Source of the DNA: Gordius sp. MW1
Taxonomy: Eukaryota > Nematomorpha > Gordioida > Gordea > Gordiidae
Direction of reading: 5' to 3'
NCBI GenBank assembly: GCA_964036665.1
Contig: OZ038532.1
Span: forward strand, 7,936,001-8,000,000
DNA: 64,000 nucleotides
Part shown: positions 12,101-23,900 of the stretch, one piece after another
Numbering within the stretch: the first letter of the stretch is position 1
Layout of the letters: each line of letters opens with the position of its first letter
Translations under genes and position numbers: made by a program
Notes under the pieces: model-generated
What the model saw: the letters and a program-made list of their open reading frames with translations, nothing else
Database searches by the model: none
What the model was told of the DNA's origin: nothing

Positions 12101-12942
12101 TTTACCTTCCTCACTAGTTTATAAATAAAAACGAACGTCAATAAATTAATATTATACAAAATAGCAGGCGCTATATTATTAAACAAACTTTAATCGCATT
12201 CTTAATTTTTATGTATTGTGTAAATGATATTTATTTTAAAATGCTGTTTTTGATATCTACCCAATTCAATATTTTTTTATTTACCTTTTTATGATTATTT
12301 AATTTGCGAAAATAACTAATTTCAATATGATTACCACTTTAACATGTTCACATCAAAATGGTGGAAAAAAGGGTACATTTTGTGCGTTGATGATAGTGTT
12401 GTAAAAAACCAAGATTTAAGATTGGTCGCCTGCAAGGGTTAGCGTCCCCCCCCCTCCAAACTCTTTCAATATTTTTGATTTCTTTTGGTTCGCCCTTGGC
12501 ATTTGGCGCTTTTGTAAAAACTACTTAAAGGGTGTTTGGGTGAATTATTTTGGTCGACCTTGGGCGTCTGTACAAAAAAACACCCTTAGCGTTTAGGTTA
12601 ATTATTTTGGTAACCGTTTAGTTTGGTTTTTATCGTTTTGGGTTTTATAATTTATTTAATATTTATAATTATACTCATTTAAATGATTTATCCATAAAAG
12701 CTAATCAATATTTTTTAATCATATATTAATCGAAAAATGGTGATAAAAAAATTAAAAATATATAATAAATTAAGAACTTTGCCCCCTCCCTAAATTGTAT
12801 TTAAATAGTGTGAAGTGGTAGTTCATTATTAATTTAAACTACATAAATATATATTCATAAAACAAATAAGAATAGGTTTAAATTTATTAAATGATTTGCA
12901 AAACTCTATATTTCAAATTGAATGTGACCTGATACTGTAGCT

Positions 12943-12944
<2 letters not shown>
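12101..12944. other. Gene-free stretch with MITE scraps
   Basis: AGTGTTGTAAAAAACC near 12397 resembles the left end of the TAGTGTTGTAAAAACGG family, followed by a C-run. No matching right end and no gene were seen. Confidence 0.35.

Positions 12945-12983
<39 letters not shown>
12945..12983. repeat. (TA)n microsatellite
   Basis: About 18 uninterrupted TA units. Confidence 0.95.
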
Positions 12984-12985
<2 letters not shown>

Positions 12986-13081
12986 ATAATAAATCATGAA
13001 AATAAATTTAGTAATTAAAATCTGTGGAATTAGTTAGTTTCATAAATCGCACTTTATTTGTTGATTAAATTTTAAACACCT

Positions 13082-13246
13082 CATGGGAGTAGCCAGGAAG
13101 TTGAAATTAGAGGGGGCAATAATGATTAAGGGAGTGCAAATTGAACATTTTTTTAATTTTAGCCATAATTTGATAAAATATCTAAGATTTTTTAAATTTT
13201 AAGTGGGGCAGCCGCCCCTCCCTGCCACCCCCTGGCTACGCCAATG
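13082..13246. mobile_element. GC-run MITE, older copy
   Basis: It starts CATGGGAGTAGCCAGG and ends CCTGGCTACGCCAATG, with the same GGGCAGCCGCCCCTCCCTGC right interior as the copy at 33567-33727. The flanking 8-mers do not match, so the duplication has decayed. Confidence 0.7.
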
Positions 13247-13269
13247 CATACCGCAATTTTTCTTACTCT

Positions 13270-13440
13270 CGCGTTCGATACCAAAATTTGAAACACTTTC
13301 GGGTCGGGTTGAAAATTTTGAAGCTTTCGGGTCGGGTTCGGGTTAAAAAATTTTTTGAGTCGGGTAGGGTTAAAAAATTTAAAATGCTTTCGGGTCGGGT
13401 CCTGAAAGTTAAAAAAAAAATTCGGGTCGGGTCAGGTTGA
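13270..13440. repeat. Degenerate tandem repeat of a CGGGTCGGGTT unit
   Basis: About six units combine TTTCGGGTCGGGTT with an A/T spacer such as GAAAATTTTGAAG. Such reiterated GGGTCGGGTT tracts occur at the ends of some hAT MITEs, but a paired inverted copy was not found. Confidence 0.6.
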
Positions 13441-14596
13441 AAAAAAAATGACTTTTCAGTTCTCTAGATACCATAAATACCAAAACCTGTGGGCACAAAA
13501 ATAAAAATGGACTTGACCAGAAAATTTTTCCACTATAACAATCCATATTAATAATTCCAGAGAGGTTTGAAAGAAAACGCATTTTTGAGAAATCAAAAAG
13601 ATGCCTGAGGCTATACCAGTCCACAAGCGGGGCTGCTTAATAAACTTGATTTTTATTTCCATGCACGAGGAAATTAGATAAAAGGTGTTTAGGGGGCAAA
13701 AATTCGGATATGATTTAACGAGTGGGTGAAATGAGGATTTTAGAAACTTAAACATAAATTCATTAAACTTATAAATTTAAGGGGAGGGGGCAGCTCCCCC
13801 ATGCTTAATCTATTATTATTTTCTATGCACATGATTTGTGTTAAACTTATAAAATAACACTATTTTGAATGTATGAGTGAATAAAATTATAATTATATAG
13901 CCTCGGTCTTAATAGCCTTATGGTTAAAATACTTATTTGGGGGTTGTTATAAGATTAATTTATATCATAACTATTTATTTTTGGCAATTTATTATATAAA
14001 CAAGTTTCCATCACAATTATTGAAAAATTACAATGATGGACTGACAGCCAAAAACGAGAACATAAATTGCATAGCAAAAAAAAAAAATTTAAAAGTATGA
14101 ATTAATGACAAAACTCTATATATATATTTTAAGTACTTTATATTTTATGGTTTTGCAAATATAGACACATGATGTAAATTAATCATTTCCTAAAAATGAG
14201 TTCTGCCAAGAACTTTAAAGAAGCTTGTGATCTAATTTTAAATAAAAAAAGTTCAAAAAAAACAATTCAAACTTTATCACTGTTTCCTACTAAACAAATA
14301 TTAAAGTAACCCATAAATTCATTTTCAACTTGTAATTATATTTTAAAAGCAGAAGAGAAACCTTAAATTAGTAATAATGACTTGCAAGAGTAAATATTGC
14401 AGATATTTCATAAGAGTTTAATATCCAATATCTAAACATATTAAATATTATAACTATACACTTTGATCTCATAGAAAATAACAAAGATGGTATATTAGAT
14501 ATATTGGAATTTTCAACATCATCAAATTACGTAGCCAAATTTACTGTTTACAATAACCTATTATTTGTATATAAAAGACCAAAAATTTCCAATGCT
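13441..14596. other. Gene-free stretch
   Basis: A short G-rich patch at about 13775-13800 resembles a MITE right end. Nothing else could be recognised on either strand. Confidence 0.4.
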
Positions 14597-15472
14597 TTAT
14601 AGATTTAATTTGTCTCTAAGTTGATCATCTATTTCAATGGCTTTTTTGATCTGATATTCCTTAAGGATCATGGCCACAATAATTTGCATCCCTATAAAGG
14701 CCCAAAAGTACTTATACTTTAGATTGCCTGATTTTTGTTTGATATTCCAATTTTTTTCACTATACTGAAAATTTGTTAATAAAGGTGAGATAAAATAAAA
14801 CTTAAACATGCTTTTAATGTCAGAGACAGAAAATTGAAAAGAGGGCAATGGCTTTAAATTGAGGACAGTTGATACGTAACCACATATAATGGGTGAAAAC
14901 ATAATAGGCCAAATAAGGGCTGAAGTGATTTGAACCAATGAGGTTCGAACCTCATAGCATAAAGGGCATGGCTGCTTTTCAGATATGCTTGCAATATTAT
15001 TCTGGGCATCTTTAATGTGATAGATTTTAGAATGTGTGTTGAAAAACTTGTTGTAATAATTATCAAGGTAATAGTTTAAACCTAAATTAATGAAAAAACT
15101 AGGCAGGCATACAGTGCTGAGAGTGGCAAAATGTCCCTTAGTCCCTAACTCAAAAAAATTCCTGAATTTATTCACAACAAGAACACTGCTCAAAAAAGCC
15201 AAACTGCTAGTTGCTATTGGACCATATATAAATGGATACCTTATATATATAATTCGTATGATGGTATTAAAGAATTACTTTAAATTAAAGTTTTCTAATA
15301 TTTCTGATTTCTTTTTTAAAACTGAAGGGATAAGAGAAAATCTTTTATTGCTAGCCAAACGAGTTTTTGTTAGAACGTTTGATCGACTACCCTCTCCATA
15401 ATATTTGTCATAATAATAAGCTGGCTCATGTGCAAGCGCTTGTTTGTCAGGATTAGATGAAATAATACCCAT
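14597..15472 (-). CDS. TMEM126A: TMEM126-like mitochondrial inner-membrane protein
   Basis: TMEM126A/B proteins are inner-membrane factors for respiratory complex I assembly. Exon 1 runs 15472 down to a donor at about 15280, exon 2 to the TAA at 14597. A 39-bp intron (GTAATTC...ATATAAG) removes an in-frame TAA and joins SEILENFNLK to YPFIYGPIATSS without changing frame. The product is about 278 residues, longer than the usual 195-220. Four hydrophobic stretches are visible. The CPLCYEVRTSL block followed by PIMFSPIICGY matches the C-x2-C...R loop and third membrane segment of TMEM126A (C-TC--TRSGL...P-FLA-P---G). ATG 15470-15472 was chosen as the first in-frame start after upstream stops. A or B type cannot be told apart. 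Confidence 0.72.
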
Positions 15473-15519
15473 AATAATAATATATCAAAATTAGGTATTT
15501 TATAAATATGCCTCGAAAT

Positions 15520-15832
15520 GACTAATGTTACACGATCCAAATTCTTGTACTATATAAGCGATCTGACATTCCATTTTCTTATTCGATCCAAAAAATATCG
15601 AAGCGCCGATTTGTGTTTTTCGCATTCGGAAAAACACAAATCGTAAGAAATAAACAAAATTTCTTACTCACGTTTTCATATTGTGATTTCGATCTCGCAA
15701 GGGCAGGTTTTGTAGGGTTAGGGTTAAGTCATTTAGGTTCAAGATACATAATTACTTTTTTTGGATCGAATAAGAAATTGGAATGTCAGATCGCTTATAC
15801 AGTACAAGAATTTGGATCGTGTAACATTGGCC
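15520..15832. mobile_element. Fold-back element with a 9-bp duplication, next to TMEM126
   Basis: Long inverted arms of about 80 bp (GTTACACGATCCAAATTCTT on the left, its complement at 15805-15825 on the right) enclose a centre with a second small palindrome and TAGGGTTAGGGTTA (15713-15726). Both ends read G-C-AATGTTAC. CCTCGAAAT occurs exactly at 15511-15519 and 15833-15841. Long arms plus a 9-bp duplication resemble Mutator-like elements, but no transposase is present. It begins 48 bp upstream of the TMEM126 ATG and so may overlap its promoter. Confidence 0.75.
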
Positions 15833-16138
15833 CCTCGAAATCGCCAATCAAAGGTTGAAATTGAGCCCTCTCTTACGCCAAATGGCGCACAGGGTCACGT
15901 TATTACTAATCTTCGATATAGATGGTGAGACTGGGAGTGTATCAATCTTAAGCGGCGGAAGTCATAATTTTTAAAGAATAAAATCATTTTTCATATAAAC
16001 CGAGTTCCCTGTTTTGTTTCTACTAGAATTTACAACTCACACTATAATAGTTAATGTTTTAAGCAATATTTAAATGGACAGAATTTAAGCAATTTACTTT
16101 TTATGTGTCCATTCCCTTCTCCTGGATTCGAAATTTTT

Positions 16139-16547
16139 GTTTATGCAATTTGTACTCATTGCCAATTTTTAAATTTATTTCACGACAACGTCCGAGTAAT
16201 TCAGGATTTCTTTAAGATAAAGAGAATGGTCCGCGTCCGCGCGTAGTTATCGCGATAATATATATTTTATTCACCGGTTACATTTTTCTGGTAATTGTAT
16301 TTACTACACAAAACGAATAATAATTATATCTGAGTGAAAGCGAGGTAATATATAATAATCGCTAAATAATGGTAATAAAAATCGATCTATCTATATAATA
16401 GAGATATTACCAAACATGACTCGTCATAAACAGGCGTAGAGTAAAATTTACGCGTATAAGTATATGTGTGTGGGGGGGGCAATGAATACATAAATTTTTG
16501 GATAGCGACGTAAGAGGGTGAAGCGTATGGGGGTGGAGGACACCACA
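16139..16547. repeat. Direct repeat copy 1 (about 410 bp)
   Basis: From TTATGCAATTTGTACTCATT to GGTGGAGGACACCACA it matches 18639-19075 almost base for base. The second copy carries about 28 extra bases near 18875. The identity of the repeat is unknown. The pair could be ends of an LTR-type fossil, but I saw no polymerase or gag between them. Confidence 0.8.
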
Positions 16548-17036
16548 CCTCCCCCTTTATCGAGAAGACCAAAACTTAATAATTATTTATTTAGAGGTCG
16601 AGGCGGCTTTATCTATTTTAATCAAAGTCAGAACAATCTCTAGGTACAACTTAACCTCATTTCATATAATTTAGCCCAAAAATTAATTTAATTTATCGTC
16701 TGACATCAAGTGCCAGCTTCTGACCTTTGCCCTACTGATTCATGGACGAATCATTTAATCGATGAAATCCCTCACTGTGAATCAGTTATAAAATGGGGTA
16801 CTTCATGGCTACTGGACGTTGTCCCAGCTCTGTAAAGCACCACTGAGCAACAGCCTCAACCAAAATTATCACGAATTTATACTAAATTATCCCGTAGGCT
16901 TTTATTTTATACCTATACTATAACTTGCCTTTTTACAAATCATCATTTCTCGCTCCCGCCCCTTCCTGATTTTATAAAAATCATGCGCAAACCGCCAATT
17001 ATAGTAAAAGAAAACGCGATGAGGGGTTGAATATAG

Positions 17037-17749
17037 TAGAGATGCACCGATACCACTATTTTATGCCGATACCGATACCAGCCGATACTTAAGATTTTTT
17101 TGCCGATACCGATACCATGCCGATACTTATAATAAAAAAAATTTTTATACTAAAAAATATATGCAAATTAAATATTATAAATTAAGTCACATCCAAATTG
17201 TGGTAGATCAGAATTTTGACGATAAAACAATTGTAAATATAATTTATAATATAATATTAATTTATAATAATAAATTTTGTTATTAATTAATTCAAAAGTA
17301 TTGTGATTAATAGATCAAAAAAGAAATTTAAATTTTATTATGGTACACTTTATATTTTATTAATACATAAATTTATTTTATAAAAAAGTAAATATACGTG
17401 TAATTAGCTTATATTAAACTAATATTGAAAATTTAGTTCTCTTATGTTCAACTTAACAATTGTTAGTTGTTCTATTTTCTCCGAAAGAAGCCTTCTTACA
17501 GATGGTCAATGAGTTTATTATACTCCATATATAAATATTTATAGCCAATCAAATGAAACAATTTTCAAAAAATTTAAAAAGTCCTCTATTTTTTAATGGT
17601 AGGAGATACTATTAATATTATTTTTTGAGTTTCATATTGAAAAAGGTATCGGCTTGGTAATTGCCGATACTAGCAAAGTATCGGGCCGATTCTTTTGGCA
17701 AGGTATCGGCGCCGATACCATGCCGATACTTGGTATCGGTGCATCTCTA
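17037..17749. mobile_element. hAT MITE (GCCGATACC type) with a perfect 8-bp duplication
   Basis: Ends TAGAGATGCACCGATACC and GGTATCGGTGCATCTCTA are exact inverted repeats. GAATATAG flanks it at 17029-17036 and 17750-17757. Reiterated CCGATACC motifs lie inside both ends, as in known hAT families where such subterminal repeats bind transposase. No coding was seen in the 713 bp. Confidence 0.92.
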
Positions 17750-17942
17750 GAATATAGATTAATAACATAATTTTCGTAAACATCTATTTTTAAGTTGTTA
17801 CAACTAAAGCAATAATGTTTTAAATAATTTATACTATGTGCATAATTAACGTGGGTTACTTTTATTTTTTTGTTTACTGAATTCTACTTTGTTTTCGGTA
17901 GGTTTAAGAATTTTTCATTAGTGGAGTTTTGTCATCTGTTAG

Positions 17943-18469
17943 TAGAGCTGTTCCTGGAACTAGTTCCAGTCCTAAATCTCAACAGGCTGGACCTAGTTTA
18001 TCAGAAATGGATTTTTTTGAATTAAATGAATCAATTGAACGTTTTTTGCTTTCTAAGAACCGGAATTTAAGTCTTTTAGACAGTTTTCCCCATTTAAAAA
18101 ACTATTTATTAAATATAATACGCCATTACCATCAAGTGCCCCTGTGGAAAGATTTAAGCTTGGGCAAAATTTTATTTGGAGACAAGCGAACATGTCTTTT
18201 AGATGACAACTTTGAAAATAATATTTTGTTAAAATCAAATAAACATTTATTACCTGTGATTTTTATAAATTGTAATATATAATATATTGGTTTTACGAAT
18301 TAGGATGTTTGTACATTTAAAAAAAAATTAAAAAAGGAACTTCAAAGGAACTGAACTGGAACTAGTTCCTTTTTAAAATGAGGAACTAGGAATGGGAACT
18401 AGTTCCATTTTAGGCAAAGGAACTGGAACTTGACAAGTTCCTTTTTAAAAGGAACTTTTAACAGCTCTA
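17943..18469. mobile_element. hAT deletion derivative with a perfect 8-bp duplication
   Basis: Ends TAGAGCTGTTCCTGGAACT and AACTTTTAACAGCTCTA are inverted repeats. TCTGTTAG flanks it at 17935-17942 and 18470-18477. GGAACTAGTTCC motifs are repeated inside both ends. Only a transposase C-terminus survives inside (about 18096-18245). Confidence 0.92.
18096..18245 (+). pseudogene. hAT transposase C-terminal fragment
   Basis: One frame reads FIKYNTPLPSSAPVER; after a frame change near 18155 it continues as LSLGKILFGDKRTCLLDDNF. Together they match the hAT dimerisation block (NT-LPSSAP-ERLFS--G-I-----CL-D-NFE). The frameshift shows it is dead. Confidence 0.7.
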
Positions 18470-18638
18470 TCTGTTAGGAATATTGAGGAATGCCAAATTG
18501 TTTTTCATGGTATGAGTATATTAGGATATTGGGTATTTCCTCGAATGAAGATATTGAGTATTTCCTCGAATGAGGGGTGTGTGTCAGATCCCACTTATGA
18601 CACCACTTGTCGCCAGTCTGTTGGATTCGACCTCGTTG

Positions 18639-19075
18639 TTTATGCAATTTGTACTCATTGCCAATTTTCAAATTTATTTCACGACAACGTCCGAGTAATT
18701 CAGTATTTATTTAAGATAAAGAGAATGGTCCGCGTCCGCGCGTAGTTATCGCGATAATATATATTTTATTCACCGGTTACATTTTTCTGGTAATTATATT
18801 CACTACACAAAACGAATAATAATTATCTCTGAGTGAAAGCGAGGTAATATATAATAATCGCTAAATAATGGTAAAAGCTAGTAAACTTAGTAGAACCAAG
18901 CACACGCAAATCGATCTATCTATATCATAGAGATATTAACAAACATGACTCGTCATAAACAGGCGTAGAGTAAAATTTAGGCGTATAAGTGTGTGTAGGG
19001 GTGGGGTGAATGAATATATAAATTTTTGGATAGCGACGTAAGGGGTTGAAGCGTAAGGGGGTGGAGGACACCACA
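18639..19075. repeat. Direct repeat copy 2
   Basis: Copy of 16139-16547 with one extra internal segment. It shares the ACGACAACGTCCGAGTAATT and CGCGCGTAGTTATCGCGATA blocks. Confidence 0.8.
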
Positions 19076-19361
19076 TTATGATAGATAATCTAATGAACGT
19101 TAAAAATAGAAGTGTGAACTAGTTTTTTTTCAAAGTAACTGTAATTTGTTACTTAAATTACAAGGGATTGTATTAGTAACTGTTCAAAATAGTTAAAATT
19201 ACATTTTATAAATTTAGAAGTCATTTATTAATTTATATAAGGGTTACCTGCTTAATTTGTATTCATCGCTTTGAAATTTAAATTCAAATAATAAATTTTG
19301 TATTTTAAATTAAACATTTTTAATTGTTAAAAAATAAGGATCAGTGTTAGTCAAGTAGGGG

Positions 19362-19668
19362 CATAGACTAATAAAACCATAGACTGCCGAACAGCTGATT
19401 TTAACTATTAAAATCATTCATACACCAAAATAGCTGTATTGTAGGCAAAAGTCAACAACAGGTATATTTATAATTCTCCACGATAAAATATTAAAGAAAA
19501 TAAATAAGACTAATAGCTTAATTTATAAATTAATAAAAAATAAGTAAATTAGAATAATAAATTATGCTAAATTCTATTGTTTGGTTACAATTTCCCACAA
19601 AATGGCGCTTGCTATATTTGCTGACAAATTATCAGCTGTTCGGCAGTCTATAATTTTATTAGTCTATG
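19362..19668. mobile_element. CATAGACTA MITE
   Basis: CATAGACTAATAAAACCATA with GACTGCCGAACAGCTGAT at the left is mirrored at the right by ATCAGCTGTTCGGCAGTC and TTTATTAGTCTATG. It is related to 23093-23361 by its outer nine bases, with a different subterminal sequence. The flanking 8-mers are poorly matched. Confidence 0.75.
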
Positions 19669-19943
19669 GGTGGCTAGTGCGAGTCATCCCTCAATGTATC
19701 TTTTCTCATAAAGACAGTATCAGAAAACAAAAACTTTGTTTAACTTAAAACTTATTGCAAATTTGTAGAGATTATGCTATTATACTACCTTTTGCCTTGT
19801 AGAGTCCTTCTTTTATGGGTACATAAGTCAGGTTGACAGCTTGACCCTGACCTATTACATCTTTGTAATGGGTAAAATATGGCCATATTACGTTTAAATT
19901 TCTATATTTTTTAAAATAAATAATCGTCCAATAAAAAATAGTG

Positions 19944-20193
19944 AAAACCTTAAAGATATTTTTAATCCGGAACAAGGCTATGACACGCCCCAAGCACGTT
20001 CAAAGTTTTTATGATTTTGGTTTTTCAAATTTAATTCACTAGTTTATTAGATGACAATGTCTTATTAGTAAAACCTTAAAGATCTTTTAATTCTGAACAA
20101 GGCTATGACATGCCCCGAGCACGTTCAATGTTTTTATGATTTTGGTTTTTCAAACTTAATTCACTAGTTTATTAGATGACAATGTCTTATTTA
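19944..20193. repeat. Tandem duplication of a 126-bp unit
   Basis: Two adjacent copies (19944-20069 and 20070-20193) share AACAAGGCTATGACA and TTTATGATTTTGGTTTTTCA and differ by scattered changes. No coding was seen. Confidence 0.85.
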
Positions 20194-20809
20194 AAGTGAT
20201 TCACCAGATAATGCCTCGTAAATTATACATAGTTTGAATAAACTACATTGATAAATATTGTTTTATTAAATCGCGGAAATATTTAACCTAGTAACCAAAA
20301 ATGTAACTATTAATGTAGGTAAGTAACTGGGACTGCATTCATTTACTTTAAAAAGAAACTAATTGTCATCGAAATTAGCCATTTATTTTTTGAAAGTGAC
20401 TGTAACCTAACTAGTTCCTGTGGAAAAGTAATTTTAACCGCTCTCATTACAGATATAATGAATCTCCAAAAAGAATTAAATTTTATTTTAGTGTATAAAA
20501 TAGTGGGCACTTGTAAATAAAAATATAAAAGTGTAAACAAACAGAATATTGTTAGGTAATTTCATTGTATATCTTCCATCTTACAACAATACAGACATAA
20601 TTTGTAAATCTGGGATCGCCGACGTATGTTGTGATTCATACCAAAATCTTAAATATAAAAATATTTTTTAAATTTCTTGGCAAAAATTTCTATATAAACG
20701 GCATAAATATTGCTTTTATTTATCATTCATTTGATATAATGTTAAATGATTTAAAACAGGAAAAAAAATTTAAAGGTTGAAGTTACCCTATATGATATTT
20801 TAGCCTAAT

Positions 20810-20815
20810 TTTATT
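20810..20815 (-). promoter_or_regulatory. Candidate poly(A) signal of the R7BP-like gene
   Basis: AATAAA on the minus strand, about 180 bases past the stop. Confidence 0.35.
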
Positions 20816-20995
20816 TAAACTTAGGCTCTCTTCAGTAAAACTAAGCAAAAAAGATTAAAAAATAAAGAAATATGGGACCATCTAATAAAAATGTTGTCTC
20901 ATCTCGACCATTAAAAAATAATTAAATTCTTAAAATTTTGCTGATTATAAAACATTAGGAACCAGGACAATATTTTCAAATGATTTTTCAAAATC

Positions 20996-23900
20996 CTAAC
21001 TAAGTAATTTGATGTATTTCAACCTACTATGGTTAGTTGCTTGCTCATTGATATTAGTGGCTTGTGAGGTGACCCTTTTATTGATTTCCTCAAGCACCTC
21101 TTTCAATTTCCGGATATCTCTTAAAATGTCAAATATATAGATTAAATATCTTATGATGTGTTAAAATAAATATTAAAAAACTACAACAATTTAAATATTT
21201 CGAAAATCAGTTAGAAACAAGACTCCAGCCCAGCCCATGAGAGCCCAATATAAATATTGCGTGCATGTACATAGCATGGGATTAACTTAATTTTAATGGT
21301 CAAACGAAAAAAACACCATACTAGTGTTGTAAAAACGGCTGGGTGATGTTTGGTCGACCTTTGATTTTTAAGACAAACGATCGACTCAGGTTTTCAAATT
21401 TCGACTAAGCCTAGTGATCAATTAACAAAAAAGACTTTGATCAGTATATGTTTAGTCGACTAAAACCAATGGCCGACCAAACAGAACCCAGCCGTTTTTA
21501 CAAGACTACATCATCCCAATTTCGAAAACAAAGCACAGAGAAACCTTTCGTTGGCAAAGCTACAGTATACCAACTAAACAAAGTAAATATTTACATTTCA
21601 CAACCAAATTTAACGTAAAACATTATGTATATATTATGTATTACCCCGAGAGTTTCATGATGAACAAACTAGGGTCGTAATTTTCAACGAAACGACTTTC
21701 AGCTTTTTTCCATTCGCTATCTACTACAGCCTGAGTATTGCGTTTTTTCTTGTTCCATGAGGAGCCTCCTCCACCTGGCCCGGTCGGTTCGTTCCGATTT
21801 TTAGGCTCAGAGACTTTATGCGCGTTTTGATTGATGGAAGTTGACGTCACTTTTCGCCTATTTTTTTTGCGCCCACTTGAGTCCCTGTGTTATACGTGGA
21901 ATATTAAAAAGGCTAAGGCAGTTTGGGTTTAGTTGTAGCTGTGCCCATAAAATTGATTATTTAATACTATATAGAGTAGGTGCCGGACAATGGGGCACTA
22001 GGAATGAAATATTCCCTTGCAATTTTTTTATTACACTAAAGACCAAGCAAACTTCTAAACTCGTCACTTTGCCCTACCTATCACCTATCTTGTTTTGTCC
22101 ATGGGTTTAAATAAAATGTATGTTATGTTATCGATTTAAATATAAATAATATTGCATGAAAAACCAAAATATCTTATTGAAGAGATACATTTTTGTTAAA
22201 AATCAATTCACGGGATACTTTATAATTTCTCAGTGTTATGGTATGAACTTTTTCTATTTAGCCGAAAAAATTGTCCTGCAGTAAAATTGTGAAAGCTAAG
22301 TTTAGCTAGTTGTCATTAAAACCTGTTATGGTTAAATTTTTCTGGTCCCAAAATATCAGCGTTTTCGCCTCCTAAATCATTGGAGGGTATGGTCAAAAGG
22401 CTAGATCTATGGCTAGATAACTTTAAAATATCTGGACTGCTCAGACGGCCCTGGGAGCCAGAATTTACTATGGGCGATGAGGCCTTCGTTTCCAATGGAA
22501 ATTGTGTATTGTGTTCGCCTTTTGGGGAAAAAGTAGAGGTCTGGTCTGGACTACAATTTTTGATGGGGTTTATTTTGGAAAACGGTTCATTGGGAGTGGG
22601 TAGGGGAGATTGTTGAGCGCTATTGGATTGTTTGAGAAGCATTATCGACGGATTTCCTGAAATGAATTAACGAAGTTTGTGTTTTATGGGCCTAAGGCCT
22701 GGTATTACATCTTAATTTATGAAAGTAATAAAATTGCAATTTAAAGTTCGTTATTTTTTTTAATTAAAAAAAAGTTAAAAGTCAGGGTTATATGCCCTGT
22801 CAAATGGCACAAGGGGGGGGGGCGGGGTTTAACTTTGTATCAAAAAATATTAAGCTGAAATTACGGTCAAATTCAAACAACAACTACCCCTTTCCCCTGG
22901 CTTACGCCATTGGGTGCAAAAACATAAAATAGTTTAAATAGGTCTAGCATTTTTTCTTGATAAAAATAATCACTTCGCTAACGCCTTAGAATAATAATAA
23001 TACAGATTTATTGTTATTATAAACTTTCTAATATTGCTTATAACCTAGAGGACATACAAATTATGACTCTATAAGGTTTTACCATAGACTAATTGACTGC
23101 TCATTCCCTTTTAATAAGTGTTCCACATTTTGGCAGCCATTTTGAAGAGTGAAACATAAATTATGGTTAATTTATATGGTTTGATGAATTTTTAAAATCG
23201 TTATAATGATTAAAATGGGTTGTTTCATGTTATAAGATCAATGATTATTGTCCAATACAATCCATTGCTATACAAACTCTACTTCACTTATCAAAATGGC
23301 GATCGTCTTTGGCAACTTTGATGCGTGAATATATAAGAGATGAGCAGTCTATTAGTCTATGGGTTTGACCAACTTAAAACTCTTAGTATACTATACAGTT
23401 GAATGAAACCTTGCTGGCAGTTTTTAAGCGGGCCCATGCTGGTTGGGTTAACATTATATTCGATGACTGTTAATTTAAAAACCTTTAAACGACATTTAAA
23501 TTTTTGAACGTGATTTATGTTTTAGTAACAAATTGCATTTCATAAGTTTATATTGCCACTTTATAATAAATTTGTTTTCAGAAAAGACTTCCAAATCTTA
23601 TCTTGACAAATAAATACAAATAATTTAACCATCCCAAAAATCGATATTTCATAATAATTTGATAAACCAATTACCAATGGCCTAGCTAGTGTTTCACCCT
23701 TGGGGGAGGGCAAACAATTTTAATTAAGTGAAAAGGGGGGTAAATGGCGGCTCAAATTATTTAGACGTGTTTGTCAAACTCATAAACCTAATTCACTTGA
23801 CCTCGCCTTACCTTTTCCCCATTCAATATTATGCATCCAAATCAAGCCCCTTATACATAATTTAAGCAATTTTCTTTATTTTAAAACATATTGTAAAACC

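Noticed and set aside
13456-13755. 99-codon minus-strand frame
   Set aside because: It has low complexity, no family, no splice context, and partly overlaps the CGGGT repeat edge.
14938-14955. GAGGTTCGAACCTC as a tRNA T-arm
   Set aside because: It is inside the TMEM126-like coding exon (codons for CYEVRTSLV) and has no matching box A.
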